Shown here in pieces: positions 34,517 through 46,276 of a stretch of 64,000 nucleotides of DNA. Location: assembly GCA_039583875.1 (NCBI GenBank), contig CM077163.1, positions 234,972,646 to 235,036,645 on the forward strand, given 5' to 3'. Positions within the stretch are counted from its first letter, which is position 1. Every line of letters begins with the position of its first letter. The notes beneath the pieces are model-generated. The model saw only the letters and a program-made list of their open reading frames with translations, had not been told where the DNA came from and searched no databases. This stretch comes from Platanthera guangdongensis. Its lineage: Eukaryota; Streptophyta; Magnoliopsida; Asparagales; Orchidaceae. The translations under genes were made by a program, and so were the position numbers.

Positions 34517-37035
34517 TGTAACACCTCCCCTGTAATGGACGTATAATATGGGTCCGGCCGGGGCCCCACAACATACGAACGCCACAGCTTTAGCATTAAA
34601 AGTTGATATAGCTACCCAAACTCAAAACACTTGCACAACACAGCTTAAAACCAAGCACAACTAGAAGTTATCCACTAACTAAAAGAGTAAACAAATGGCC
34701 TTAAGGCCTTACATCAAATGTCCAAAAGTAAACAGTACAATCAAACATGAAAGTGCTCAGCACTCCTAGTCTACCTCGGCATGCAAACCGGACAAAATAG
34801 TCTCAAACATACATCATCAAAAAGTAGTGCTACAAAAGAGAAAACACTTCATGGGCTTAGGCCTTTTTGGCCGGCGTGCTAGCTCCTGCGTGCGATCCTT
34901 GCCCTGTAAAAATTATTAGTAACGTGGGTCAGCAAAGGCTGACCTCAAACTGTGTAACAACACATCTCCTCCCGGCCGCCCCTAACGGACCCCGGGGAAC
35001 CCTCCAACCTGCAAGTCAGCACTTCATATGCAATATAAATTTCTATAAAAAGAAAGCATTAAAACAGGCTTGGATGTCTCAATCAACAAACATGTTCTCT
35101 ACTGGTTGAGCATATAAAGAAAGGGCCTACTATGCAACATGAATGCAACACCCGGGCTTCACCCAAGGTACCCTACACCGTATGCATCTAGCACAACATC
35201 ACAACATTTGGGTACTCACATTTCCCCAATTGGCATAAAGCCGCAAACATTGAGGGAGACACAACTCCCTCACACGGCGCACAGGCCGCCACATGGAAAT
35301 CTTGCCAAGGCCCCACCCGCTCGTGGGCTTAGCCCCGGGCTTGCCTGCAAGCTCTGACGTCTCATGTCAGGATTCCAACAACCACAGACTGACCGATTCT
35401 AAGAAGCCTTGCTGGACCCCACCCGCTCATGGCCTCTTTGCCCGGGCTTGCCCCAAGCTTGGCATTCTCGTCAGTCTCACAGAAGGGGACTAGTCTCGTC
35501 GGGACACTCTCCACACATGACGCACGTGTCACGGGATAGCCAGCCGACCACGGAGACATAGCCACGCCTTGGCACAACACAACCAAGACTAAACACATCG
35601 CAATCCCTCTTTGTACCGCAGCGTTCCCGCGCTCCAAGGAAAACATCTCCAACTCGTGCGGAGCTAACCTTGTCCACCAAGGAAACCATCTCCATTCTCA
35701 TTTGGAGCTAACCTTGTCAAGGAAACCATCTACCACCACGAGGAGCTAACCTTGTCCGGGTTCGACTACATGTACTCTTTTCAAGCAAACGGGACAATCA
35801 CCACCACAACACAAACGGCAACTTGCCGCATCGGAAATCTCTACGAATCCCTAGTTCGTATGCAACATCACCGAGTCGGACTAACGGTCGCGACTACGGC
35901 TTCACCCACCATGCCTAATCCACTAGCGAAGCGGATCTCTAATGCAAAGATATGCCGGGGACGGACTCAATCGACCCGGAAGTTCCTCTTGAAACTTGGC
36001 AAGCCAAAACCCCTCTCATTTGAGAGTTTGGTGCCCAAAAATTAGAGAAAAGAAAACTAGATGATGCTAAAACGTGCATCCTAAAGACCGAGAGGAGAGA
36101 TGTCGTTACCTTCCGACTCCTCTTCCTTGCCATGGCAAAATAGCCGGATGGAACACTTCGCAATGCTCCAAGCTTCACGGATCCGGACTCGGCTCGCGAT
36201 TCGGAGCTCCGAAACCCTTCCTACAGCCCAAAAGTTCTTCTTCTTCCTCCTTGCTCTAGGTTTTCTCAAGATCTTAGAAAGAGAAACTTGGAAAACAAAA
36301 TGAGGGTTTCCAACCCTGAATTCGGTCTTAACTCCCCAGGAGATGGCCTGAACTGTTAGATCCTAAAACCAGAAAAAGAATGGCTGCGATTCGCCTGGAA
36401 AATAAAAGATCTGGGCCAAACACGGCCTGGCACACGCCCGTGTCCAGGGCCGTGTGCCTCATTCGCCGTCTCAAATCGACGCGCCTGGAATCAGACACGG
36501 GCATTCGATACGCCCGTGTTCAATCCGACATGCCCGTGTCCCCAGTGACACGGCCGTGTGGCCTGCCGTGTGTCTCCAACGACACGGCTCCAACACCAAC
36601 CCGAGAGGTGACACGGCCTGGGACACGCCCGTGTCCCAAGCCGTGTGCCAAGTCTCGACACCCGTCGACAGGCTTTGTGTCGACACCGCGGAAAAACGTC
36701 GAGCGAAGATCGTCGACCAAGCGGGACACGCCCTGTGACACGCCCGTGTCACAGGCCGTGTGCCCCAGTCTCGACACACTGTCGAGCAAACGTGTCGACA
36801 CTTGGGCCGAGTGTCGACACGGCCTCGACACGCCCTGCGACACGCCCGTGTCGTAGGCCGTGTGCCCCACTCTCGACACTCTGTCGAGCACAAAGTGTCG
36901 ACACTTGGGCTGAGTGTCGACACGGCCTCGACACGCCCTGTGACACGCCCGTGTCGCAGGCCGTGTGCCTCCTGCCAGAACCCAAAAATTTTCAGAACTG
37001 CAGACTGAACCTCTTGCAAAAACTGGGGTGTTACA
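34517..37035 (-). repeat. 3' LTR of element B
   Basis: Identical in length to its partner. Read on the minus strand, an array of GACACG-GG-CGTGTC quasi-palindromes with interspersed GTGTCGACAC sites (about 36975-36420) is followed by ATCTAACAGTTCAG near 36362-36348. Short repeats containing GCTAACCTTGTC lie at 35660-35760. Frames in it are not genes. Confidence 0.9.
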
Positions 37036-37060
37036 ACTCTCCCCCACTTAACAGAATTTC
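37036..37060 (-). other. polypurine tract of element B
   Basis: On the minus strand AAGTGGGGGAGAGT ends at 37036, immediately before the 3' LTR. Confidence 0.8.
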
Positions 37061-37094
37061 GTCCCGAAATTACAAAACAAAAGGGGTACAAAAC

Positions 37095-40000
37095 TTAAAT
37101 TGTACCTGACAAAAATAGTTCTGGATAGTCCTCTAGCATGGCCTGTTCTCGCTCCCACGAGAACTCCTCACGACCGCAGTTGTCCCAACGAACTTTCACA
37201 AGTTTAACTTCCTTATTCCGCAACTGCCGAATCTCCGAATCTTCTATAGCGATTGGAAGGACTCGCGTCCTCAAGTCTTCGTCAATCGGCACCGATGCCG
37301 GCTCCATCACCACGCTAGCCTCCACCAAGGCTTTCCTCAACACGGAGACGTGGAAGACGTCATGTAATCCACTCAAATCTGCGGACAACGCCAACCGATA
37401 GGCTGCTTCTCCTACCCGCTCAACAATTTCAAAAGGCCCCAAAAACCTTGGACTCAACTTCTTGAGTCGGCGAATCCGCGAGACGCCTTTGAACGGCTTG
37501 ACCTTCAGATAAACCCAATCACCAACTGCAAATTCTAACTTCCGGTGACGAGCATTGAAATATTTTGCTTGTCTGTCTTGTGCCACCTTCATACGCTCTT
37601 GGATGGTCCGTACCATCTCACAAGCGTCAACTACCGCATCCTTTCCCAAACGTTTGGTGTCTCCAGCCTCTGCCCAAGACATTGGCGTTCGACACCGCCT
37701 CCCATACAAAGCTTCGTAAGGCGCCATCTTTATACTAGCTTGAAAACTGTTGTTGTACGCAAATTCTACCATGAAGAGGTGATCCTCCCACCTCTTGCCA
37801 AAATCAAGAACGCACATCCTCAACATGTCCTCCATAGTACGGTTTGTTCTCTCCGTTTGCCCATCAGTTTGAGGATGGAACGCCGTACTGAACTTTAGCT
37901 TCGTGCTCAAGCTCTTCTGAACAAGTCTCCAGTCCTTGGACGTAAACCGTCCATCCCGATCACTGACTATGCTCTTCGGAATTCCGTGCAGTCGCACAAT
38001 GTTGCGAACATACAACTCCACCAGCTTCTCCACGCTGTCCTCTTTCCGGTTCGGGATGAAGTGAGCCACCTTGGTTAGGCGATCCACGATCACCCAAATA
38101 GCATCATTCTCATGCTGCGATCTAGGCAAACCATGCACAAAGTCCATGGAAATGTCCTCAAATTTCTACTCAGGAATTGGAAGGGGCTTCAGGAACCCGC
38201 CCGGTTTCTGACATTCGGCCTTCACCAAGGCACATGTTTGGCAACGACTCACATACAAAGCCACATCTCGCTTCAACCCCGGCCACCAAAAGGATTTCTT
38301 CATATCCAAGTACATCTTTGTACTACCCGGGTGAATGGAGTACTTTGAGAAGTGAGCTTCAAACATCAACTCCTCACAGAGATTGCCAAACTGCGGTACA
38401 CAAACCCTTCCGCCCTTCCTCAGAATCCCATCAATCATCTCCCAGGTGCTGCTCTCGCCCGTTTGAGCCTCCAACACAAAAGGTTGAAACTCCACATCTA
38501 ATCGAGTCGCTTCCCGAAAACGATCGGACAAGTCGTTTTGCACTTCAATCCAGTTTAACCGAGCCACGCTAGACTCGCCTCTCGCAACACATTCCAATCC
38601 AAGGGACTCCCATTCCCGTACCAACCGCTCATCATGAGCTTCGATCCAATTTCCTAGCCCCGAGTACTTTCTACTCAACGCATCCGCCACCACATTGGCT
38701 TTACCCGGCGTGTACTGAATCGCCACTTCGTAGTCTCCAAGAAACTCAACCCATCTGCGTTGCCGCATGTTCAAGTCCTTTTGATCTAAGAGATACTTCA
38801 GGCTTTTATGGTCCGTGAAGATCTCCACCCTTGCGCCATAAACATAATGCCGCCAAATTTTCAGTGCGAAGATTACCGCCGCCAGCTCCAAATCATGGAC
38901 GGGGTAATTCCTCTCATGAGGTTTCAGCTGTCTAGACCCAAAAGCTATCACCTTGCCATGCTGCGCTAACACGCAACCCAAACCGCATCCCGATGCGTCA
39001 CTGAAAATTTGAAATCCATCGGTCCCTTGCGGTAAACTCAGGATCGGAGCCATCATAAGCCTCTCCTTTAGTGCCTCGAATGCTTGACCGCACTCTTGGG
39101 TCCACACAAATTTATGGTCTTTGCGAGTGAGAGAGGTGAGGGGTAGAGCTAACTTCGAGAAATTCTCCACGAATCTCCTATAATACCCGGCTAGTCCAAG
39201 AAAACTTCGGACTTCCGCCACGGTCCTCAACACCGGCCAATCTCTGATGGCCTCCACCTTTGCTGGATCCACTGCCACCCCATCACCACTAATCACGTGG
39301 CCCAAAAATGCCACCTTCTCCAACCAGAACTCGCATTTGGAGAATTTTGCATACAACTCATTCTCCCTCAACACTTGCAAAACTATTCTCAAGTGGGTCT
39401 CATGCTCCACTTCCGACTTGGAGTACACCAGGATGTCATCAATGAAGACAACCACAAACGAATCCAAGTAATCCTGAAATACTCGATTCATCAGATCCAT
39501 GAACACCGATGGTGCGTTCGTCAACCCGAACGGCATCACCGTAAACTCAAAGTGTCCATACCTTGTACCAAAGGCAGTTTTGGGTATGTCTTCATCCCGA
39601 ATACGTAGCTGATAGTATCCTGACTTCAAGTCCAACTTCGAATATACCACTGACCCCACCAATTGGTCAAACAGGTCGTCTATCCGAGGGATCGGATACT
39701 TATTCTTGACGGTCAACTTATTAAGCTCTCGGTAGTCTATGCATAGGCGCATGCTACCGTCTTTCTTCTTTACAAACAACATTGGTGCGCTCCACGGTGA
39801 AGAACTGGGTCTAATATACCCTTGCTCCAACAGTTCCTGTAACTGTACCTTAAGTTCCGCCAACTCCTTTGGTGCCATCCTAAATGGAGGACGTGACACC
39901 GGTCTAGCCTCCGGCACTAACTCGATCGAGAAGTCGATCTCCCGCCGAGGAGGCGCTCCAGGAAGTTCATCCGGAAACACATCCTTGAACTCTGCCACCA

Positions 40001-41531
40001 CAGGCACTTCCTCAATAGACAGTTGGGAGAGACGAACCTCCAGTAACGCTACAAGCGCTACACCACCCTGGTTAACCGCCCGCACCAACTGCATGGCCGA
40101 TATCAGGGAATAGGACACTCCACCAAGGCCCTCAAACTTGACTTCTGCTTGCCCTTTACTCCTTAAGGTCACCACCTTAGAAAGGCAATCAATACTGGCG
40201 CGCTGCTCTGCAAGCCAGTCCATACCCAAAATGACATCGAACTCTACTAAAGGTAACACTGCCGCTTCCAGAGCGAAGACAACTCCGTCTAGCTCCCAAC
40301 AAATGCGCCCTTTAGCCCCGGTGGTCATAGATGATCCATTGGGCATGCGCACTTTCAGCTCTGCTCCCGATGAGAAAGACCCAACTCCTATTCTCCGGAT
40401 GAAGCTCTCCGCAAGAAAGGAGTGTGATGCTCCCGTATCAAACAATACCCTAGCGGGGTATCCGGAAACTAACACGAAGCCTGTCACCACATCAGTTTGG
40501 CGGATCGCTTCTTGCTGTCCAAGGTTGTAAGCCCTTGGTTGCACCGGTTGGAACCGAGAAGCGCTCGACTCCGCCATCTTTCCTTTCTCTGCAGCACTGG
40601 GGCCCGAGCGCACAGACTGCTCCTGCTTTGACTCTTGCCCCACTCCCCCTTGCTGACAAGCACGGGCTATGTGCCTAACCTTCCCGCAGTTGTAGCACGT
40701 CGGCGGTCCCCTAGAGTGGGAACCCCCAGGCGTCCAGTTGCTCCTCTCACCAGATCTGGAAGTGGAAGGCTTCTTCCTCCACCTACTCCCATCAGACTTT
40801 CCATGAGATTGGGAAGGCTTCCCTTCCCCTTGCTTGGGAGTAAAACCCTTACGGCGTTGGGTTCGCTCCAAATCATTCTCCAAACTCCTGGCGGCTTCAA
40901 CTAGCTCATTAAATCCCGCCCTCTTCATGGAGATGAGGGGTTGTCTCAGATTTTCCCTCAACCCTTGGTAGAAGAGGTTATCCCTCTCTACATCATCCGT
41001 CATTGTCGTTCCCGCATAACGACCCAACCGGGTGAACTCTTGCACGTACTCATCTACTGTCTTGTCTCGCTGCATTAGATGCAGAAACTGCCTCTGCAGG
41101 GCCAACCGAGTTGAAACTGGGATATACCTCTTAAGAAAAGCGTCCCCAAACTCTTCCACTGACGGGGTGCGTCCCGGAAACTGGCGGCCGCTAAGGCTCA
41201 CCCACCACAACTTGGCGTCTCCTTCCAACATGAACGCCGCATACTCAGCTTTCTTTTCCTCTGGCGTCTCTGCCGCCCTTAACAGTTCTTGAATGCGAAC
41301 CCACCAGTCCTCCGCATCCGTTGGCGTTCCAATACCCTTGAAAGACGGGGGATGGAAACTCAGGAAATACTTCATGTGTCGATCTCCATGTCCGACAACT
41401 ACCCTCTCCGCCAAAGGCTCCACTCGCCTGGCTTCTGCTCCTGGCACGGCCGTTGCCGTATCTGGTGTGGCAGGGGCTGCCACCTGAGCTGCTGCTGTAG
41501 CTTGAGCTGCCACCATCGCTTCTCCAAGCAT
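37095..41531 (-). pseudogene. gag-pol polyprotein of element B, one stop
   Basis: This is one uninterrupted frame except TAG at 38166-38168, where relatives have Trp before KxEDISMDFV. The frame is open from 41840, inside the 5' LTR and across the primer site, but the first Met after the primer site is at 41531, which I take as the likely start. Gag: [20 protein letters not shown] (about 41370-41310), one zinc knuckle [14 protein letters not shown] near 40700. Protease: [13 protein letters not shown] near 40450. [14 protein letters not shown] and FIDD near 39445. RNase [14 protein letters not shown] near 38995. Integrase: HHCC zinc domain ([13 protein letters not shown]), VSDRDGRF, FHPQTDGQTERTNR, then a GPF/Y-type domain and a chromodomain-like end (KLVKVRWDNCGREEFSWERE) finishing at 37095. 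All key catalytic residues look present. Confidence 0.92.
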
Positions 41532-41761
41532 GCGGCAGAAGTCGGCCGGGTCTACGCCCGTGTCCAAAAGACCTGGAGCAGTAGCACTGCTCGCCGAGAG
41601 ATCATCCCTTGCTCTTGAAGTGCCCGCCTCGTTGCTTGCACTCTTCAGGAAGACAAGAAATAAGGGATTAGTCTCCAATCTCAAGACTAAAACATAAGGA
41701 CACTCATGGTCCCGCGTTACTCTTATGTGGATAACTTCTCTACGCACTGACCTTGAATCTA

Positions 41762-41780
41762 AACCTGGCTCTGATACCAA
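41762..41780 (-). promoter_or_regulatory. primer binding site of element B
   Basis: On the minus strand TTGGTATCAGAGCCAGGTT follows the 5' LTR after two bases, a strong match to the initiator Met-tRNA complement. Confidence 0.88.
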
Positions 41781-41782
41781 AT

Positions 41783-44301
41783 TGTAACACCTCCCATGTA
41801 ATGGACGTATAATATGGGTCCGGCCGGGGCCCCACAACATACGAACGCCACAGCTTTAGCATTAAAAGTTGATATAGCTACCCAAACTCAAAACACTTGC
41901 ACAACACAGCGGAAAACCAAGCACAACTAGAAGTTATCCACTAACTAAAAGAGTAAACAAATGGCCTTAAGGCCTTACATCAAATGTCCAAAAGTAAACA
42001 GTACAATCAAACATGAAAGTGCTCAGCACTCCTAGTCTACCTCGGCATGCAAGCCGGACAAAATAGTCTCAAACATACATCATCAAAAAGTAGTGCTACA
42101 AAAGAGAAAACACTTCATGGGCTTAGGCCTTTTTGGCCGGCGTGCTAGCTCCTGCGTGCGATCCTTGCCCTGTAAAAATTATTAGTAACGTGGGTCAGCA
42201 AAGGCTGACCTCAAACTGTGTAACAACACATCTCCTCCCGGCCGCCCCTAACGGACCCCGGGGAACCCTCCAACCTGCAAGTCAGCACTTCATATGCAAT
42301 ATAAATTTCTATAAAAAGAAAGCATTAAAACAGTCTTGGATGTCTCAATCAACAAACATGTTCTCTACTGGTTGAGCATATAAAGAAAGGGCCTACTATG
42401 CAACATGAATGCAACACCCGGGCTTCACCCAAGGTACCCTACACCGTATGTATCTAACACAACATCACAACATTTGGGTACTCACATTTCCCCAATTGGC
42501 ATAAAGCCGCAAACATTGAGGGAGACACAACTCCCTCACACGGCGCACAGGCCGCCACATGGAAATCTTGCCAAGGCCCCACCCGCTCGTGGGCTTAGCC
42601 CCGGGCTTGCCTGCAAGCTCTGACGTCTTATGTCAGGATTCCAACAACCACAGACTGACCGATTCTAAGAAGCCTTGCTGGACCCCACCCGCTCATGGCC
42701 TCTTTGCCCGGGCTTGCCCCAAGCTTGGCATTCTCGTCAGTCTCACATAAGGGGACTAGTCTCGCCGGGACACTCTCCACACATGACGCACGTGTCACGG
42801 GATAGCCAGCCGACCACGGAGACATAGCCACGCCTTGACACAACACAACCAAGACTAAACACATCGCAATCCCTCTTTGTACCGCAGCGTTCCCGCGCTC
42901 CAAGGAAAACATCTCCAACTCGTGCGGAGCTAACCTTGTCCACCAAGGAAACCATCTCCATTCTCATTTGGAGCTAACCTTGTCAAGGAAACCATCTACC
43001 ACCACGAGGAGCTAACCTTGTCCGGGTTCGACTACATGTACTCTTTTCAAGCAAACGGGACAATCACCACCACAACACAAACGGCAACTTGCCGCATCGG
43101 AAATCTCTACGAATCCCTAGTTCGTATGCAACATCACCGAGTCGGACTAACGGTCGCGACTACGGCTTCACCCACCATGCCTAATCCACTAGCGAAGCGG
43201 ATCTCTAATGCAAAGATATGCCGGGGACGGACTCAATCGACCCGGAAGTTCCTCTTGAAACTTGGCAAGCCAAAACCCCTCTCATTTGAGAGTTTGGTGC
43301 CCAAAAATTAGAGAAAAGAAAACTAGATGATGCTAAAACGTGCATCCTAAAGACCGAGAGGAGAGATGTCGTTACCTTCCGACTCCTCTTCCTTGCCATG
43401 GCAAAATAGCCGGATGGAACACTTCTCAATGCTCCAAGCTTCACGGATCCGGACTCGGCTCGCGATTCGGAGCTCCGAAACCCTTCCTACAGCCCAAAAG
43501 TTCTTCTTCTTCCTCCTTGCTCTAGGTTTTCTCAAGATCTTAGAAAGAGAAACTTGGAAAACAAAATGAGGGTTTCCAACCCTGAATTCGGTCTTAACTC
43601 CCCAGGAGATGGCCTGAACCGTTAGATCCTAAAACCAGAAAAAGAATGGCCGCGATTCGCCTGGAAAATAAAAGATCTGGGCCAAACACGGCCTGGCACA
43701 CGCCCGTGTCCAGGGCCGTGTGCCTCATTCGCCGTCTCAAATCGACGCGCCTGGAATCAGACACGGGCATTCGACACGCCCGTGTTCAATCCGACACGCC
43801 CGTGTCCCCAGTGACACGGCCGTGTGGCCTGCCGTGTGTCTCCAACGACACGGCCCCAGCACCAACCCGAGAGGTGACACGGCCTGGGACACGCCCGTGT
43901 CCCAAGCCGTGTGCCAAGTCTCGACACCCGTCGACAGGCTTTGTGTCGACACCGCGGAAAAACGTCGAGCGAAGATCGTCGACCAAGCGGGACACGCCCT
44001 GTGACACGCCCGTGTCACAGGCCGTGTGCCCCAGTCTCGACACACTGTCGAGCAAACGTGTCGACACTTGGGCCGAGTGTCGACACGGCCTCGACACGCC
44101 CTGCGACACGCCCGTGTCGTAGGCCGTGTGCCCCACTCTCGACACTCTGTCGAGCACAAAGTGTCGACACTTGGGCTGAGTGTCGACACGGCCTCGACAC
44201 GCCCTGCGACACGCCCGTGTCGCAGGCCGTGTGCCTCCTGCCAGAACCCAAAAATTTTCAGAACTGCAGACTGAACCTCTTGCAAAAACTGGGGTGTTAC
44301 A
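41783..44301 (-). repeat. 5' LTR of element B
   Basis: Partner of 34517-37035. The quasi-palindrome array lies at about 44233-43686 and the conserved ATCTAACGGTTCAG block at about 43628-43615 on the minus strand. The gag frame opens in its last 58 bases. Confidence 0.9.
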
Positions 44302-44446
44302 TTGCACTGCTGGGTTTCAACTCATAAAGTAAGCGTCAAGGGTTGCCTGAGCGTGTGCAGTTATCCACTGCACGACGTGGCATCATAACCCGTAGTTTCT
44401 CTTGCTCTGATACGATGTACTTGTTGAGGAAATGCGGGTTGTGACA

Positions 44447-46271
44447 GCCCAGGCGTGTTCAACCTGACACAGGTGTGTCAAATTCGACACGAGCGTGTCA
44501 AATACCCGTGTTCTTCTTGGGTTAGTGTTGGTCCTGTGTCGATGGAGGAACACGCCCATCTACACGGGCGTGTACTGGATGATACGGGCATGTCGAGCTT
44601 GACATGGGCGTATCAAGTGCCCGTGTTCTTTTCGAGATGCGACGGTTTCGATGGCAAATGGGGCACACGGCCTTTGACACGGGCGTGTCACAAGCCGTGT
44701 TCGGCTCAGGTTTTGGATTTTAAGTGTGAATCGTGGTCGTCTGTTTCCTTATTTTGGGATCCAACGGCTCAGGGTTGTTCTTGCTGGGATATACCCGGGA
44801 ATAGGGATTAGAAACCCTCATTCTATTTGGGTTTTCTCTTTCTAAAGTTCTAGAGAGAGGAGAGCAAGGAAGAAGAAGGAAGAGAGATCCGGCCACCGGA
44901 GGAGCTTCGGAGCCCCAAATCGCAAGCCGAGTTTGGATCTACGGAGGCAAGGACATTGCGGTGCTTTCCATCTGCATAGATCTTCATGACGTTAAATAGG
45001 AATGTTAGGGTAACGATTCTTATCCTAGGATATGTGAAGTCCTCTTTTCCTTTGCATAGGAAGCCCGCTCTCGCGAGTTTGCGGTGAGTGTGAGGCGTTT
45101 CTTCGGGTACACATGAATAGTCCCCATTGTTTTGCATGTAGAGTCCATAATCGAGAAACGGACATATGCATGATGTGTGAAGCCTACCCAGATAAGTTGG
45201 TCTGGATCGGTGATATTGCATTGCATGAATGGCCGGAGAAGACTCCGCACAGTTGATTGTTTTCGAGTTTTTTACGCAGTAGATTGCAACAAGGAGCCTT
45301 GGGGACTAATTCCAAAGTGCACCCAGAAAACTGGGCAGATGCGTGATTCTGCCATCTTGGTGGCCTGGGAGCCAACTTGCACATAACCGGGTTATGTGAA
45401 GTGTGTGATCGAATTGGGACTCAGGGAAGTTTGACCCACGCCTATGTCTTAAGGTGACAGGGTGGTGTGAGCAACAGGTTAGGCGGAACCGTACCCGCTC
45501 TATGTCGTTCGGTTAAAGCGACCTAAAGGTACTTAACACTTGTCGTTGGCATAGATGGAGAGTCTTAGGCATTGGCCAGAAAGACCATAATGCTTACGAG
45601 ATTTGCCATTCAGGGGGCGGTGGTGAGACCGCGGACTTTGATCGGGTTCACCAAGAATGTGCCCTGAGAGCGCGGGGTGTGTGGTCGTGCGTGCCCATGC
45701 CTGTGATGAAATGTTTTTACACTATACTGCTTGGTTATGCTAACAAAGTACAGGGAAGGAGCATCGCCGCCCCGAATTCGGGGGCGGGGTCATTATAATT
45801 TGGTCAGCATAGCTGACCGTTGCTTTTGTTTGCCACTGTTGCGGTGGATTGTTGCTTGCAGGTGCTGCGGAGCCAAGTGGTAAATAGCGGGCAAAAGCCC
45901 ATGTTGCGGAGCCGGCCCTCGAAGGCTTAATTATTAAGTGTTTACTTGTATTATTCATGTGTGACCAGACTGCGTGCCGAGGTTTGGAAAATACTTTAAT
46001 TTGAGTAAACTATTGTAAGGCCTTGAGGTTAAGTGCTGGTGTATTGTACGTTCATTCCTCCTGGGTTTGTTTAGTGGATATTCATGCTTATGGTTGGGTT
46101 CTTTAATTTGCAACTTTCAAAATGCTTTCGCTATAATATTCTCTGTGTAGGACGTTGGTTATTGGCATGATGGTTTCCATTGAGTAACCTTCCGGTCTGT
46201 CTGTGGTATATGGCGTCGGGCCCCGGCCGGACCTACTGCTATATGTCATGCGACGAATAGGGGGTGTTACA
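44447..46271 (+). repeat. right part of solo LTR C1
   Basis: It begins with the tail of the ACACGGGCGTGTC array (to about 44705), then ATCCAACGGCTCAG at 44759-44772 and an A/G-rich segment (44840-44880). It ends GGGGTGTTACA. No gene recognised across these 1.8 kb. Confidence 0.75.
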
Positions 46272-46276
46272 CACAC

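Larger units (their letters stand above)
34517..44301 (-). mobile_element. chromovirus (Tekay/Del-like gypsy) element B, 9,785 bp, TSD TTGCA
   Basis: Two 2,519-bp LTRs of equal length (34517-37035 and 41783-44301) bound an internal region of 4,747 bp. Tips are TGTAACACC/GGTGTTACA. TTGCA is duplicated at 34512-34516 and 44302-44306. I count about 20 mismatches between the LTRs, under 1%. The coding frame is continuous apart from one stop. B sits in the 3' LTR of A and is the youngest member of this stack. Confidence 0.95.
23902..44446 (+). mobile_element. gypsy (chromovirus-like) element A, TSD GCCCA, inside C1
   Basis: The 5' LTR is 23902-26570, internal region 26571-31988, and 3' LTR 31989-44446 including inserted element B. 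Ends are TGTAACACC (5') or TGTAATACC (3') and GGGTTGTGACA. GCCCA flanks both sides (23897-23901, 44447-44451). Gag, protease, RT, RNase H and integrase follow in gypsy order with integrase last. LTR divergence is a few percent by eye, more than for element B, agreeing with the nesting order. Confidence 0.93.
31989..44446 (+). repeat. 3' LTR of element A, split by element B
   Basis: The pieces are 31989-34516 and 44302-44446; removing B restores about 2.67 kb matching the 5' LTR. The U3 array is repeated at about 32311-32850. Confidence 0.88.
23436..46271 (+). mobile_element. solo LTR C1, TSD CACAC, inside C2
   Basis: The LTR pieces are 23436-23901 and 44447-46271, from TGTAACGCCCCG to GGGGTGTTACA, about 2.29 kb. 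CACAC flanks it at 23431-23435 and 46272-46276. The sequence parallels C2 (same start, same GACACGGGCGTGTC array, same downstream ATCCAACGGCTCAG block). The distal part (about 45000-46250) contains no gene I recognise. C1 was split in turn by element A. Confidence 0.85.

Noticed and set aside
34867..36303. Short frames duplicated at 42133-43569 as a conserved gene pair
   Set aside because: The duplication is simply the two LTRs of element B.
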